Shown here piece by piece: positions 7,043 through 16,636 of a stretch of DNA of 64,000 nucleotides. A program made the translations under genes and the position numbers. The notes below the pieces were generated by a model. That model made no database searches and was not told where the DNA came from. It was given only the letters and a program-made list of their open reading frames with translations. Source of the stretch: Bog-473 sp963804055 (GTDB lineage: Bacteria > Actinomycetota > Acidimicrobiia > Acidimicrobiales > RAAP-2); contig CAWDOU010000011.1 in assembly GCA_963804055.1 (NCBI GenBank), forward strand, positions 248,001-312,000, given 5' to 3'. Positions within the stretch are counted from its first letter, which is position 1; every line of letters starts with the position of its first letter.

Positions 7043-8788
7043 TCAGGCCACGGCGCCGGCCCACTCGGAACCGGCGTGCACGGTGTCGGTGTCACGGCCC
7101 GAGCGCAACACCCGCCCGGGCACGGCACCGGTGAACTCCCCGTCGCGCACGATCTCGCTCCCGTTGACGAGGACGTGGCGCACCCCGATGGCGTCGGCGT
7201 ACAGCCGGCTCGCGCCACCGGGGAGGTCGTCGCGGGTCCGGACGGCCCCGTGGCCGATGGTCGCGGGATCGAGCACCACCACGTCGGCGAAGTGCCCGGC
7301 GACGAGGCGGCCCCGGTCGCGCAGCCCGTAGAGACGGGCGGGAACGTCGCTCAACAGGCGCACCGCCTGCTCCCAGCTGAGGAGCCCGCGCGCCCGTACT
7401 CCGTCGCCCAACAGGGAGGTCGAATAGATGGCCCCGCACATGGTGTCGAGATGGGCGCCGGCGTCGGAGCCACCGACGATGGCCCGGGGGTCCCGCCACA
7501 CCTCGGCGCGCAACGCCCAGTCCGCCTCGGACTCGCCCATGGGAGGCCGCAGCCCGGTACGGAGACCGTCGGACACGACCACGTCGAGCAGCACGTCGAA
7601 GGGCTCTGCTCCGCGCGCACGCGCGACGTCTCCCACGCTGCGGCCTTCCGCTTCCGCGTTCTCGGGCGCAAAGGTCTCGTCGAAGATCAGGCGGTCCCAC
7701 ACGGCGAGGTGGCGCAGGATCCCCGCCTCGTCCGACTGCGCTCCGGCATCGAGGCGCCGCCGGGTGTCGGGGTCCGAGAGCGCCGCCATGCGCTCTGCCG
7801 CGGGGAGGGCGAAGACCTCCCTCCATCCCGGGAGACCGTCGAGGATGGCACCGCTCTCGAAGCTCAGCCGAATCTGCATGGTGTGCGGCAGCGTCAACGC
7901 CAGCACGGTCGCGCCCCGCTCGGCGGCCGCACTCCCGGCGGCCAGCTGGCTCCAGGCCCCGTCGGCGTTCATGGCCGAGACGCCCAGCACATTCCAATTG
8001 ACGGGCCGGTCCGCCAGCAGCGACATGGTCGAGAGGAAGTCGATGTCGTCCTCGGTGAAGCCGTTCAGGCAGCCCGCCACGATCAGTTCCACCGTGGTGC
8101 CCTCGTGCCGGCGCACGGCGGCGGCCAGGCGCTCCATCTCCTCCCTGGACGCCGCCCGGGACGGGACGGGCTGGCCGTCGCCGTCGTTGTGCGTGTGGAC
8201 CTGCGACGTCGAGAAGCCGAGCGCCCCCTCCCCCAGGGCCGCGTGCAGCGCGGCCTCCATGGCGTCCACGTCGGCGGCGTCGGCCGTTCCGCCCACCGCC
8301 CGGTCCCCCATGACCAGCCGCCGCAGCGTGGAGTGCCCGACGAGGAAGCCCGCGTTGACGGCGATCCGGCCGTCGAGGCGTCCGATCCACTCCCCGAAGG
8401 AGCCCCAGTCCCACGGCAGACCGGCGCGCAGCGCGGCGAGGGGCATCCCCTCGACCCGCGCCATCATGCGCGAGATGTAGTCGACGTGCTCCGGCGCCAT
8501 GGGCGCCAGCGAGAAGCCGCAGTTGCCACCGAGCACCGTGGTCACGCCGTGGAGCGGGGACGGGCTGGCATTGGCGTCCCAGAACAGCTGGGCGTCGTAG
8601 TGGGTGTGCAGGTCCACGAAGCCCGGCGTGACCAGCATGGCAGTGGCGTCGATCACGGTGTCCGCACCCGCCTCGTCGAGGCCGGGCCCGATGCCGGCGA
8701 TCCGTTCCCCCTCGATACGCACGTCGGCACGCTCCGGCGGTGCGCCCGTCCCGTCCACCACCGTCCCACCCCGGATGACCACCGTCAT
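7043..8788 (-). CDS. N-acyl-D-amino-acid deacylase-type amidohydrolase
   Basis: This 581-residue metal-dependent amidohydrolase has the metal ligands in VDLHTHYD (His61 and His63), a GGNCGFSLAP segment typical of the D-aminoacylase family, and GSDAGAHLDT carrying the later catalytic Asp. Family members cleave N-acyl-D-amino acids, but environmental homologues are numerous and the substrate is open. The ATG overlaps the stop of the aldehyde dehydrogenase by 4 bp (ATGA), so the two form one operon. A paralogue lies at 13046. Confidence 0.88.
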   Translation of the reverse strand: MTVVIRGGTVVDGTGAPPERADVRIEGERIAGIGPGLDEAGADTVIDATAMLVTPGFVDLHTHYDAQLFWDANASPSPLHGVTTVLGGNCGFSLAPMAPEHVDYISRMMARVEGMPLAALRAGLPWDWGSFGEWIGRLDGRIAVNAGFLVGHSTLRRLVMGDRAVGGTADAADVDAMEAALHAALGEGALGFSTSQVHTHNDGDGQPVPSRAASREEMERLAAAVRRHEGTTVELIVAGCLNGFTEDDIDFLSTMSLLADRPVNWNVLGVSAMNADGAWSQLAAGSAAAERGATVLALTLPHTMQIRLSFESGAILDGLPGWREVFALPAAERMAALSDPDTRRRLDAGAQSDEAGILRHLAVWDRLIFDETFAPENAEAEGRSVGDVARARGAEPFDVLLDVVVSDGLRTGLRPPMGESEADWALRAEVWRDPRAIVGGSDAGAHLDTMCGAIYSTSLLGDGVRARGLLSWEQAVRLLSDVPARLYGLRDRGRLVAGHFADVVVLDPATIGHGAVRTRDDLPGGASRLYADAIGVRHVLVNGSEIVRDGEFTGAVPGRVLRSGRDTDTVHAGSEWAGAVA

Positions 8789-10278
8789 GCCGACCCTCCC
8801 TGTTCGTCGGGCCCCGGCCGCACGACTCGGACCCGCTGGTGCGCGAACGCCTGCATCCCCTCGGCGCCCAGCTCGAGGCCGAAGCCGGACTGTTTCCATC
8901 CGCCCATCGGTGCGTACATGTCGATGGCGGACATGCCGTGGGCGTTCACGAACACGGTCCCGGCCGAGAGTCGCGCGGCCACGTCCGCCGCCAGCGCGTC
9001 GTCGTTGCTCCAGACCGACGCGCACAACCCGAAGGGCGTGTCGTTCGCCGCCTCGACGGCCTCCTCCACGTCGTCGTAGGGAATGACGGGGAGGGCGGGA
9101 GCGAACTGCTCCTCGCGCACGATGCCGGCGTCGGACCGCGGGTCCACGACGAGCGCCGGCGAGACGAAGTAGCCACCGCTCCCCTCGTCCTCGGATCGGA
9201 TCTGGCCCGGTCGCACGAGCACCGCCCCCGCCGAGGCCGCCTCGGAGAGAAAGGCCTCGACCCGGTCGCGCGCACCGGCGGTGTGCACCGGGCCCATGGT
9301 CACGCCGTCGGCCAGGCCGTCGCCGACGGTCTCGAGCGCCAGCCGGCCGGCCAGCGCGTCCACCGTCTCGTCCATGCGGTCCCGGTGCACGTAGAGGCGC
9401 TTGATCGCCATGCACACCTGTCCGCTGGTCACGAAGGCCGCCTCCGCAATGCGGTCGGCCAGCGCGGCATCACCGACCACGTCCGGCGCCAGGATGGCGG
9501 CGTCGTTGCCACCGAGCTCGAGCACGACAGGCCGCGTCGTTGCCGCCGCCGCAGCCATGACGGCCTGACCGGTTCCCACACCTCCGGTGAAGGAGACCAT
9601 GTCGACGTCGGGATGGCCGACCAGGGCGGCACCGAGCACGGCATCGGGACCGTTGACGACGTTGAGAATGCCGGGTGGCAGCACTGCGGCCATGGCCGCC
9701 GCGACGAGCAGCACGGTGGCAGGACAGGTGGGCGGGGCCTTCACCACCACGGTGTCGCCGGCCAACAGGGCGGGGAGCACCTTGTTCGCCATGACCGAGA
9801 CGGGCCAGTTGAAGGGCAGGATCGCCGCCACCACACCGTGAGGGACCCACTCGATCCGGGTCGAGCCCCCACGCACCTGGCGCGGCGCCAGCGCCTCGGC
9901 CACCAACGGCGCGAAGGCCGTCGCCATCCCGCCGATGGTGGTGGTGTCGAAGATCGCCTCGAGGTACGTCTTCCCGTGCTCCCGGGTGAGCAGACGGGCC
10001 AGGTCACCCGCTTCCACGGCGGCCACACCCGCCTCGGCGGCGGCGATGACCCGAGACGCCCGGTCGTCGGGCGACAGGGCGGCCCAGCCCCGCTGCGACC
10101 GCCGGGCGGCCTCCACCGCCCGGTCGAGCTGGGCCGGCGTGGCGGACGGGGCCCGGAGCACGACCTCGGCGGGACGGGCTGGGTTGGTGACGGGATACGT
10201 CCCGGCGGCCCCCGCCTGGACCTCGCCGCCGATCAGCAGGCCCACGCCGGTCAGGACGTCTTCGATCTGTGTGGTCAT
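8785..10278 (-). CDS. Aldehyde dehydrogenase (NAD(P)-dependent)
   Basis: This 497-residue ALDH has Asn157 in LPFNWPV, the general-base Glu254 in LELGGND, and the nucleophile Cys289 in SGQVCMAIKR. The second nucleotide loop reads FTGGVGTG rather than the more common FTGS. It would oxidise an aldehyde to an acid, consistent with its amidohydrolase partner downstream. The ATG at 10278 lies 26 bp from a TGACAC-type site at 10305, shared with the divergent amidohydrolase gene. Confidence 0.92.
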   Translation of the reverse strand: MTTQIEDVLTGVGLLIGGEVQAGAAGTYPVTNPARPAEVVLRAPSATPAQLDRAVEAARRSQRGWAALSPDDRASRVIAAAEAGVAAVEAGDLARLLTREHGKTYLEAIFDTTTIGGMATAFAPLVAEALAPRQVRGGSTRIEWVPHGVVAAILPFNWPVSVMANKVLPALLAGDTVVVKAPPTCPATVLLVAAAMAAVLPPGILNVVNGPDAVLGAALVGHPDVDMVSFTGGVGTGQAVMAAAAATTRPVVLELGGNDAAILAPDVVGDAALADRIAEAAFVTSGQVCMAIKRLYVHRDRMDETVDALAGRLALETVGDGLADGVTMGPVHTAGARDRVEAFLSEAASAGAVLVRPGQIRSEDEGSGGYFVSPALVVDPRSDAGIVREEQFAPALPVIPYDDVEEAVEAANDTPFGLCASVWSNDDALAADVAARLSAGTVFVNAHGMSAIDMYAPMGGWKQSGFGLELGAEGMQAFAHQRVRVVRPGPDEQGGSA

Positions 10279-10304
10279 GCGCCCCCCGGGCCGGACAACG
10301 ATGC

Positions 10305-10318
10305 TGACGATAGTGTCA
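10305..10318. promoter_or_regulatory. TGACGA-TA-GTGTCA operator (two mismatches)
   Basis: This copy of the recurring palindrome keeps the right arm intact and has two left-arm mismatches. It lies between the divergent aldehyde dehydrogenase and amidohydrolase genes. TAGTGT inside it (10311-10316) fits a -10 box nine bases before the GTG at 10326. Confidence 0.55.
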
Positions 10319-10325
10319 CCTTCCC

Positions 10326-11558
10326 GTGGGAACCGTCGACACAGGGCCCGCTGCAGGCATGGCCACACTGCTGCCCGACCCCGAGCCGCGGCCCATCCGG
10401 ATGCCGGTGATTTCGGTCGACGATCACCTGATTGAGCCCCCGGATCTCTTCGAGGGCCGCCTGCCCGCCGGCCTCGCTCCCCGAGCGCCCCGCGTGGTGG
10501 AGCAGGACGACGGAACGCAGAGCTGGATCTTCGAGGGGCGCCACTATCCCAACGTCGGGCTCAACGCCGTGGTGGGCCGACCGCGGGCCGAGTGGAGCAT
10601 GGAGCCGGCACGCTTCGACGAAATGCGGCCCGGGTGCTTCGACATCGAGGCCCGCATCGAGGACATGGACCGCGCCGGCATCTGGGCCTCGCTGTGCTTC
10701 CCGTCCCTCGTCTCGGGGTTCTGCGGCGCGGTCTACTCACGGGCCACCGACGGCGAGCTCGGCCTCGCCTGCCTGCGCGCCTTCAACGACTGGCATCTGG
10801 AGGTGTGGGCGGGGACGCATCCCGACCGCATCATCCCGTTGCAGCTGCCGTGGTTGGCCGAGGTCGCGGTCGCCGCCTCGGAGGTCCGGGCCAATGCCGC
10901 CCGCGGCTTCAAGGCGGTCAGCTTCCCCGAGTTCCCCGCCCAGCTGGGGCTGCCGTCCATCTTCAGCGGCGCATGGGACCCCTTCTTCGCTGCCTGCGAG
11001 GAGACCGCGACCGTCGTCTGCCTCCATACCGGCGCGTCGTCCTGGGCCCCCTTGCCCTCGCCCGACCCGCCGTTCGAGCTCCTCCCCACGCTCTTCCCCG
11101 TGAACGCGCTGCTCGCCGCGGGCGAGTGGCTGTGGTCCGGGGTGCCCCTGCGCTTCCCCCGGCTCCAGGTGGCCCTGTCCGAGGGCGGCATCGGGTGGGT
11201 CCCGATGCTCATGGACCGGGCCGACTACGTCCTCGGCCATTCGGCGTCGGGCACGGAGAGCACCGCCTGGCCCTCCGATCTGCTGCCGAGCGAGGTGTTG
11301 CGGCGCAACTTCTGGTTCTGCTCCATTGACGACCCCTCCGCGGTGGCACAGCGCCACGTCATCGGGCTCGACCACATCATGGTGGAGAGCGACTACCCGC
11401 ACGCCGACTCGTCCTGGCCCGACACCCAGGCGGTACTCGCCGCGACCTGGGGTGCGCTGCCCGACGACGAGCTGCGGGCCGTGGCCGGCGGCAACGCCAG
11501 CCGCCTGTTCCGCCACCCGCTCCCACCGGCCGACGACTGGCGGATACCGACGTCGTGA
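10326..11558 (+). CDS. Amidohydrolase-2 family protein
   Basis: This 410-residue member of the amidohydrolase-2 (ACMSD-like) family opens its barrel with ISVDDHLIEPPDLF and closes it with MVESDYPHADSSWPD, where the usual metal-binding His and Asp are. These enzymes include decarboxylases and hydrolases of aromatic or alicyclic acids. It is clearly similar to the protein at 57758 (shared PNVGLNAVVGRP and SEGGIGW strings). The GTG at 10326 would give a near-leaderless mRNA; an ATG at 10359 is the alternative. It overlaps the next gene by 4 bp. Confidence 0.88.
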   Translation: MGTVDTGPAAGMATLLPDPEPRPIRMPVISVDDHLIEPPDLFEGRLPAGLAPRAPRVVEQDDGTQSWIFEGRHYPNVGLNAVVGRPRAEWSMEPARFDEMRPGCFDIEARIEDMDRAGIWASLCFPSLVSGFCGAVYSRATDGELGLACLRAFNDWHLEVWAGTHPDRIIPLQLPWLAEVAVAASEVRANAARGFKAVSFPEFPAQLGLPSIFSGAWDPFFAACEETATVVCLHTGASSWAPLPSPDPPFELLPTLFPVNALLAAGEWLWSGVPLRFPRLQVALSEGGIGWVPMLMDRADYVLGHSASGTESTAWPSDLLPSEVLRRNFWFCSIDDPSAVAQRHVIGLDHIMVESDYPHADSSWPDTQAVLAATWGALPDDELRAVAGGNASRLFRHPLPPADDWRIPTS

Positions 11559-13042
11559 TCGTGGGAGGACACCTTCCCTTGCCGCCGTGCGCGGGCCCGA
11601 TCGTCGACGCGGACGGCCATGTCGTGGAGCCCGAGTCGGCCTGGTCCCACCTCCCCGATCGGTACCGGCCGCGCCTGCACGCCGACCGTGCCGGCTACGA
11701 GCACGTCCTCGTCGGCGACACCGAGGTGCTGGCGGTGCCGCTGGGCAGCCTGACCCGCCCGGGCTCCACCTTCGACGACCCCTCGACGTTCCGCCCGCTG
11801 TCCGACGCCCAGCCGGGCGGGTCGGACCCGGTGGCCCGGCTGACCGACATGGACAGCGAGGGCATCGACCAGGCCGTGCTGTACCCGACGATCGGGCTGT
11901 ACTTCTCCCTGGTGGAGGACCCGGCGGCTGCGGTTGCCCTGGCCGGCGCCTACAACGACTGGCTGGCCGGGTACTGCGCCGCCGACCCGCGCCGGCTCTT
12001 CGGGGCGGCCATGGTGCCGTTGCAGGACCCCGCGGCGGCCGCACGCGAGCTCCGGCGCGCCGTCACCGAGCTCGGCCTCGTCGCGGGCTTCGTCCGCCCC
12101 AATCCCTGTCTCGGGCGCTCACTGGCCGACCGCGCCTACGACGTGGTGTGGGAGACGGCCGAGGAGCTCGAGGTGCCCATCGGCATCCATGAGGGCAGTT
12201 CGGTCAGCGTGCCGACCCTCGGGGCCGACCGACCGTTCAACCCCCTCATCCTCCATGCGGTGTCGCACTCGTTCGAGGCCATGCTCGCCTGCGCGCAGCT
12301 CATCGCCTTCGGGACGCTCGAGCGGCACCCGGGACTGCGGCTGCTCTTCCTGGAATCCTCCGGCGGCTGGGCCCCGTTCTGGATCGAACGCCTGGACGAA
12401 CAGGCGGAATCCTTCGGTGGGTTCTGCCCGGACATGGTGCTGCGCCCATCGGAGTACTTCGCCCGGCAGTGCGCCATCAGCTTCGAGGTCGACGAGCACA
12501 CGTTGCCCGCTCTGGCGCCCTTCGTCGGCGAGCGCCGCGTCGTGTGGGGCAGCGACTATCCCCACCACGACGCCACGTTCCCCGGGGCCGTGGACGCGAT
12601 CCGCTCCACTGTGGCACCCTGCCGCACGTCCACCCAGGTGCAGGTCCTCGGGCTCAACGCGCGCCGCCTGTACCGGCTGCCGTCGCGGGGCACCGGGCTG
12701 TCGGGACTCCTGGACGACTACTTCACCGCCGTCACCGCACAGGAGATCGAGCTGGTGCGCGAGCTGTTCGCACCCGACGCGGTGTTCGTGAGCGGGGACA
12801 TCCGGCTGGAGGGCCTCGACGCCATCAGCGGCTACTACCTCGCCAAGACGTTCACCTACGAGGACTTCCGGCCCGCCCCCAGGACGCCGGCCTTCGACGG
12901 TGCACGGATCTCGGTGGACATCGACGTCCGCCTCGGCGGCACGGACACCACGGTGCACGACGTGTTCGAGACGGACGGCAGCCGCATCACGGCCTTGCGG
13001 GTGAGCGGGTTCGAAGAGGCGCTGGGCGCCGCCCGGCGCTGA
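11555..13042 (+). CDS. Amidohydrolase-2 fused to an NTF2/SnoaL-like domain
   Basis: Residues 1 to about 365 form an amidohydrolase-2 domain, with IVDADGHVVEPESAW at the start and VWGSDYPHHDATFPG at the metal-binding end. Residues from about 375 to 490 have the pattern of a SnoaL/NTF2-like cone (LLDDYFTAVTAQEIELVREL then FAPDAVFVSG), a fold that binds small hydrophobic ligands or carries polyketide cyclase activity. The fusion is unusual; the domains may act on consecutive steps. The GTG start overlaps the preceding amidohydrolase stop, so the two paralogues are co-translated. Confidence 0.85.
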   Translation: MIVGGHLPLPPCAGPIVDADGHVVEPESAWSHLPDRYRPRLHADRAGYEHVLVGDTEVLAVPLGSLTRPGSTFDDPSTFRPLSDAQPGGSDPVARLTDMDSEGIDQAVLYPTIGLYFSLVEDPAAAVALAGAYNDWLAGYCAADPRRLFGAAMVPLQDPAAAARELRRAVTELGLVAGFVRPNPCLGRSLADRAYDVVWETAEELEVPIGIHEGSSVSVPTLGADRPFNPLILHAVSHSFEAMLACAQLIAFGTLERHPGLRLLFLESSGGWAPFWIERLDEQAESFGGFCPDMVLRPSEYFARQCAISFEVDEHTLPALAPFVGERRVVWGSDYPHHDATFPGAVDAIRSTVAPCRTSTQVQVLGLNARRLYRLPSRGTGLSGLLDDYFTAVTAQEIELVRELFAPDAVFVSGDIRLEGLDAISGYYLAKTFTYEDFRPAPRTPAFDGARISVDIDVRLGGTDTTVHDVFETDGSRITALRVSGFEEALGAARR

Positions 13043-13045
13043 CGG

Positions 13046-14755
13046 TCAGGCCGGTTGCGGCTGGGGCCCGCGCAACAGGCGCCCGGGTCGCTCCCCCGTC
13101 GCCTCGTCGTGCTCCCGCACGACCGTGCCCGACTTGACGGTCGCCACGTACCCGCGGGCCCGCTGCACCAACCGCTTGCCCGACGCCGGGAGGTCGTAGA
13201 CCATCTCGGGCGACTCGAGGGTGAGCGCCGCGTGGTCGATGACGTTGACGTCGGCCAGGTGGCCGGGCGCCAGCAGGCCCCGGTCCCGAAAACCGTAGAG
13301 CTCGGCGGTGCGGCGGGTCTGGAGGTGCACCACGGTCTCGACCGGGAGCCCCTCCCCCCGGCTGCGGTCGCGGGCCCAGTGCGTCAGCATGAAGGTCGGG
13401 AGGCTGGCGTCGCACAGCACCCCGCAGTGCGCTCCCCCGTCACCCAGGCCGAGCACCGTGGCCGGGTGCACGAGCATCTCGCGCACCGCGTCGAGATTGA
13501 CCGCGGCGTAGTCGAGCAGCGGCAGGTAGAGGAGCTCCTTGCCGTCGCGCCCGAGCATGAGGTCGTAGAGCACCTCGTCGGTCGTCCGGCCCTGGGCCGC
13601 CGCCAAGGCGGTCACGCTGCGCTCGGGCGCCGGCTCGTAGTCGGGTGGGTCGCCCAAGGGGAACAGCTTGTGCAGGTTGCCGCGCAGCAGCTGGACGAAA
13701 CCGCCCGGGCGCGGCTCCTCGGCCAAAATGGCGGCGCGCACCTCGGGGGTGCGCAGGCGCGCCACCCGCTCGGCCAGCGGGAGGTCGGCGATCTCCTGAT
13801 AGGCCCGGTGGTGCGCGAAGGGGTGGGTCACCGACTGGAACCCGACCATCAGCGACGTCGGCTTGCCCGCGACCTGCGGCACCAGCCAGGCGCCACGCCG
13901 GTTGGCCGCCACGCCGCGGTCGATCCACTCGCGCCACAGGTCGGGCGCGAAGTCCGCCTGGAGCACCTGGTACGTCACCGGCACGCCGGCGCGGATGGAG
14001 ATCTCTGACATCCAGGCGAACTCGTGGTCGAGGTCCCGCATGTCGCTGGCCAGCGAGAAGACCCGGTGCCCCGCCTTGCCCAGCGCCTCGCCGATGGCGA
14101 TCAGCTCGTCGGCCGCCGCCGTGGTCCCGGCCGCCAGCTCGCCGTCCTTGGCCCGGTGCAGGATCGTGCGCGTGGTCGACGCTCCGATGGCGCCGGCCTG
14201 GACGGCCTCGCGCACGAGCGCCGCCATCTCGGCGATCTCCCCGCTCGTGGCCGTGTCATTGGCCCGGCCTTCGCCGAGCACGTAGGCCCGCAGTGCGCCG
14301 TGCGGGACGAGCGACGCCACGTCGAGGACGCGTTCGGTGCGCTCGAGCTCGTCGAGATACTCGCCGAAGGACTCCCAATTCCAGTTCATGCCCTCGGCCA
14401 GCGCGGTGCCGGGGATGTCCTCGACGCCCTCCATCAACTGAATGAGCCAGGCGCGGTCGGACTCGCGGGCCGGAGCGAACCCCACCCCGCAGTTGCCCAT
14501 GACGACTGTCGTCACACCGTGCCATCCCGACGGCGAGACCTCCGGGTCCCACGTGGCCTGACCGTCGTAGTGGGTGTGGATGTCGACCCAGCCCGGCGTG
14601 ACGAGCAGCCCATCGGCATCGATGGTGCGCCGGGCGGGCCCGTCGACCTGGCCCACCGCCGTCACGATGCTGCCGTCGATGGCGACGTCGCCCGTGCGCG
14701 CCGGGCGTCCGGACCCGTCGGCGACGGTGCCGCCGCGGATGATCACGTCGTGCAT
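13046..14755 (-). CDS. N-acyl-D-amino-acid deacylase-type amidohydrolase
   Basis: This 569-residue amidohydrolase carries VDIHTHYDGQATWDP (metal ligands His60 and His62), MGNCGVGFAPA, and LGDGGAHCG in the region of the later catalytic Asp. It is a paralogue of the protein at 7043 and of similar length. It converges on the fused amidohydrolase with only 3 bp between stops, and follows the LLM-type oxidoreductase gene on the same strand after 70 bp. The substrate is not determined. Confidence 0.88.
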   Translation of the reverse strand: MHDVIIRGGTVADGSGRPARTGDVAIDGSIVTAVGQVDGPARRTIDADGLLVTPGWVDIHTHYDGQATWDPEVSPSGWHGVTTVVMGNCGVGFAPARESDRAWLIQLMEGVEDIPGTALAEGMNWNWESFGEYLDELERTERVLDVASLVPHGALRAYVLGEGRANDTATSGEIAEMAALVREAVQAGAIGASTTRTILHRAKDGELAAGTTAAADELIAIGEALGKAGHRVFSLASDMRDLDHEFAWMSEISIRAGVPVTYQVLQADFAPDLWREWIDRGVAANRRGAWLVPQVAGKPTSLMVGFQSVTHPFAHHRAYQEIADLPLAERVARLRTPEVRAAILAEEPRPGGFVQLLRGNLHKLFPLGDPPDYEPAPERSVTALAAAQGRTTDEVLYDLMLGRDGKELLYLPLLDYAAVNLDAVREMLVHPATVLGLGDGGAHCGVLCDASLPTFMLTHWARDRSRGEGLPVETVVHLQTRRTAELYGFRDRGLLAPGHLADVNVIDHAALTLESPEMVYDLPASGKRLVQRARGYVATVKSGTVVREHDEATGERPGRLLRGPQPQPA

Positions 14756-14825
14756 GAATGCTCCTCCCCGGGGCGCTCCGGCGTGCCCCCGCCGGCGACC
14801 GGTCCGGCGTCGGGACCGCGGTCGG

Positions 14826-15863
14826 CTACACCCAGCTTCGCAGCTTTTCGATCATCGCGACTGGGTCCGGGCCCACCGGGGTGACGTTGAGATGGGTCAC
14901 CCCCACCTCGGCCAGGGCGGCCACGCGCTCTTTGATGTAGGACTCGGGGCCGCAGAGGGACGTGGCCTCGAGCAGCTCGGCCGGCACGAGCGCCGCCGCC
15001 TCCTTCTTCTGGCCCGACAGGTAGAGGTCCTGGATCGCCGCAGCCTCCTTCTCGTAGCCGTAGCGGCACGCGAGCGCGTTGTAGAAGTTCTTGCCCTTGG
15101 CTCCCATACCGCCGATGTAGAGCGCGGCGGCGCCACGGCCGAGGTCCCGGATGGGCGCCACCTCGGACTCCTCGCCGATGGCCAGGATGCCGCCGGCGGC
15201 GATCTGCAACGTGTCGAGCGACGGGTCGCGCCTGGCCGTGCCCGCGTCGAGCGACGGGCCGAAGACCTCCCTCGCCTTGTCGGGGACGAAGAAGATTGGC
15301 AGCCAGCCGTCGGCGACCTCGGCCGTCATCGCCACGTTCTTCTCGCCCAGCGCGGCGACCCAGATCGGGATGCGGTTGCGCACGGGGTGGTTGATCAGCT
15401 TGAGCGCCTTGCCCAGCCCCGTGCCCTCACCGGCGGGAAGGGGGATGTGGTACGACGCGCCGTCGTGCGTGAGCGGCGCCTCACGGGCCCACACGTCGCG
15501 ACAGATCTCGATGATCTCGCGGGTGCGGCCGAGCGGCCGGTCGTAGGGGACGCCGTGGAAGCCCTCGATCACCTGGGGGCCCGACGCGCCCAGCCCGAGG
15601 ATGCAGCGGCCACCCGAGACGGCGTCGATGCCGGCGGCCGTCATGGCGATGAGCGTCGGCGTTCGGCTGTAGATGGGGAGAATGGCCGAGCCGATCTCGA
15701 GCCGCTCCGTCTTGGCGGCCAGGAACCCCATATAGCTCGGCGCGTCGAAGCTGTAGGCCTCGGCGACCCAGACCACGTCGAGCCCCACCTTCTCGAGCTC
15801 CACGGCCTGGCGGGCCGACTCCTCGAACCCGCCGGCGTAGTTCAGCGTCATGGACAGCTTCAC
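14826..15863 (-). CDS. LLM-class F420-dependent oxidoreductase
   Basis: This 345-residue luciferase-like TIM-barrel protein starts MKLSMTLNYAGGFEES and carries LGASGPQVIEGFHG, typical of the actinobacterial F420-using branch rather than the FMN branch. The family transfers hydride between F420 and alcohols, lipids or imines. A plausible -10 box, TACACT on the minus strand, is at 15909-15914. It precedes the amidohydrolase at 13046 and diverges from the HAD gene. Confidence 0.85.
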   Translation of the reverse strand: MKLSMTLNYAGGFEESARQAVELEKVGLDVVWVAEAYSFDAPSYMGFLAAKTERLEIGSAILPIYSRTPTLIAMTAAGIDAVSGGRCILGLGASGPQVIEGFHGVPYDRPLGRTREIIEICRDVWAREAPLTHDGASYHIPLPAGEGTGLGKALKLINHPVRNRIPIWVAALGEKNVAMTAEVADGWLPIFFVPDKAREVFGPSLDAGTARRDPSLDTLQIAAGGILAIGEESEVAPIRDLGRGAAALYIGGMGAKGKNFYNALACRYGYEKEAAAIQDLYLSGQKKEAAALVPAELLEATSLCGPESYIKERVAALAEVGVTHLNVTPVGPDPVAMIEKLRSWV

Positions 15864-15955
15864 GCGGTCCTCCCTTCACTCGTGGCGCCCATCCTGCCGT
15901 CGAAAAAGAGTGTACTCAACTCCGCGTCCGGCGGCCGGCCCCTAGCATCGCAGCC

Positions 15956-16576
15956 GTGACGGGAGACCGAATCGACCTCGTCCTCTTCGACTTGGGCGGG
16001 GTGCTCATCCGGCCCGGTGGGGTGGCGTCCATGCGGGACCTGGCGGGGATCGAGAGCGACGAGGCGCTGTGGGCCCGCTGGCTGAGCTGCCCGTGGGTGC
16101 GCCGCTTCGAGGCCGGGCAGTGCACGCCCGACGAATTCGCGGCCGGCATGGTGGCGGACTGGGCGCTCGCCCTCGAGCCGGCGGCCTTCCTCGAGGAGTT
16201 CGGCCGCTGGCCCGAGCCCCCGTTCGAGGGCGCGCTCGAGCTCGTCGACGCAGTGCGGGCCACCGCTCCTGCCGGCGCCGCCTTTCTCTCCAACATGAAC
16301 TCGTTCCAATGGACGGCCAACTACGAGGCGACGCCGCTGGCCGAGGCCTTCGCCTTCCGCTTCCTCTCCTTCGAACTGGGTCTGGTCAAGCCGGACGCGG
16401 CCGTCTTCGAGGCGGTGGCGGACCGGCTGCCCGTCGCCCGCCGGCGGGTACTGTTTCTCGACGACAACGCCATCAACGTCGAAGCGGCGCAGGACGCCGG
16501 CTTCGCCGCCCGGCACGTGCGCGGCGTGGAGGCGGCCCGGGAGGCCCTGGTGGCGACGGGCGTGCTCGGGGCCTGA
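15956..16576 (+). CDS. HAD-superfamily hydrolase
   Basis: This 206-residue HAD protein has motif I as LVLFDLGGVL (nucleophile Asp12), motif II in AFLSNMN, the conserved Lys in LVKPD, and motif IV FLDDN. The second Asp of motif I is replaced by Gly, as is normal for the YihX-like subgroup, which dephosphorylates small metabolites. The GTG start has TAGCAT at 15943-15948, seven bases upstream, which predicts a leaderless mRNA. The substrate is unknown. Confidence 0.88.
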   Translation: MTGDRIDLVLFDLGGVLIRPGGVASMRDLAGIESDEALWARWLSCPWVRRFEAGQCTPDEFAAGMVADWALALEPAAFLEEFGRWPEPPFEGALELVDAVRATAPAGAAFLSNMNSFQWTANYEATPLAEAFAFRFLSFELGLVKPDAAVFEAVADRLPVARRRVLFLDDNAINVEAAQDAGFAARHVRGVEAAREALVATGVLGA

Positions 16577-16636
16577 CCGCCTCGCGACCGCACCGCCGGT
16601 TGGGGTGCGGCGCCGCGGCTGTGCCAACATGCGGCC

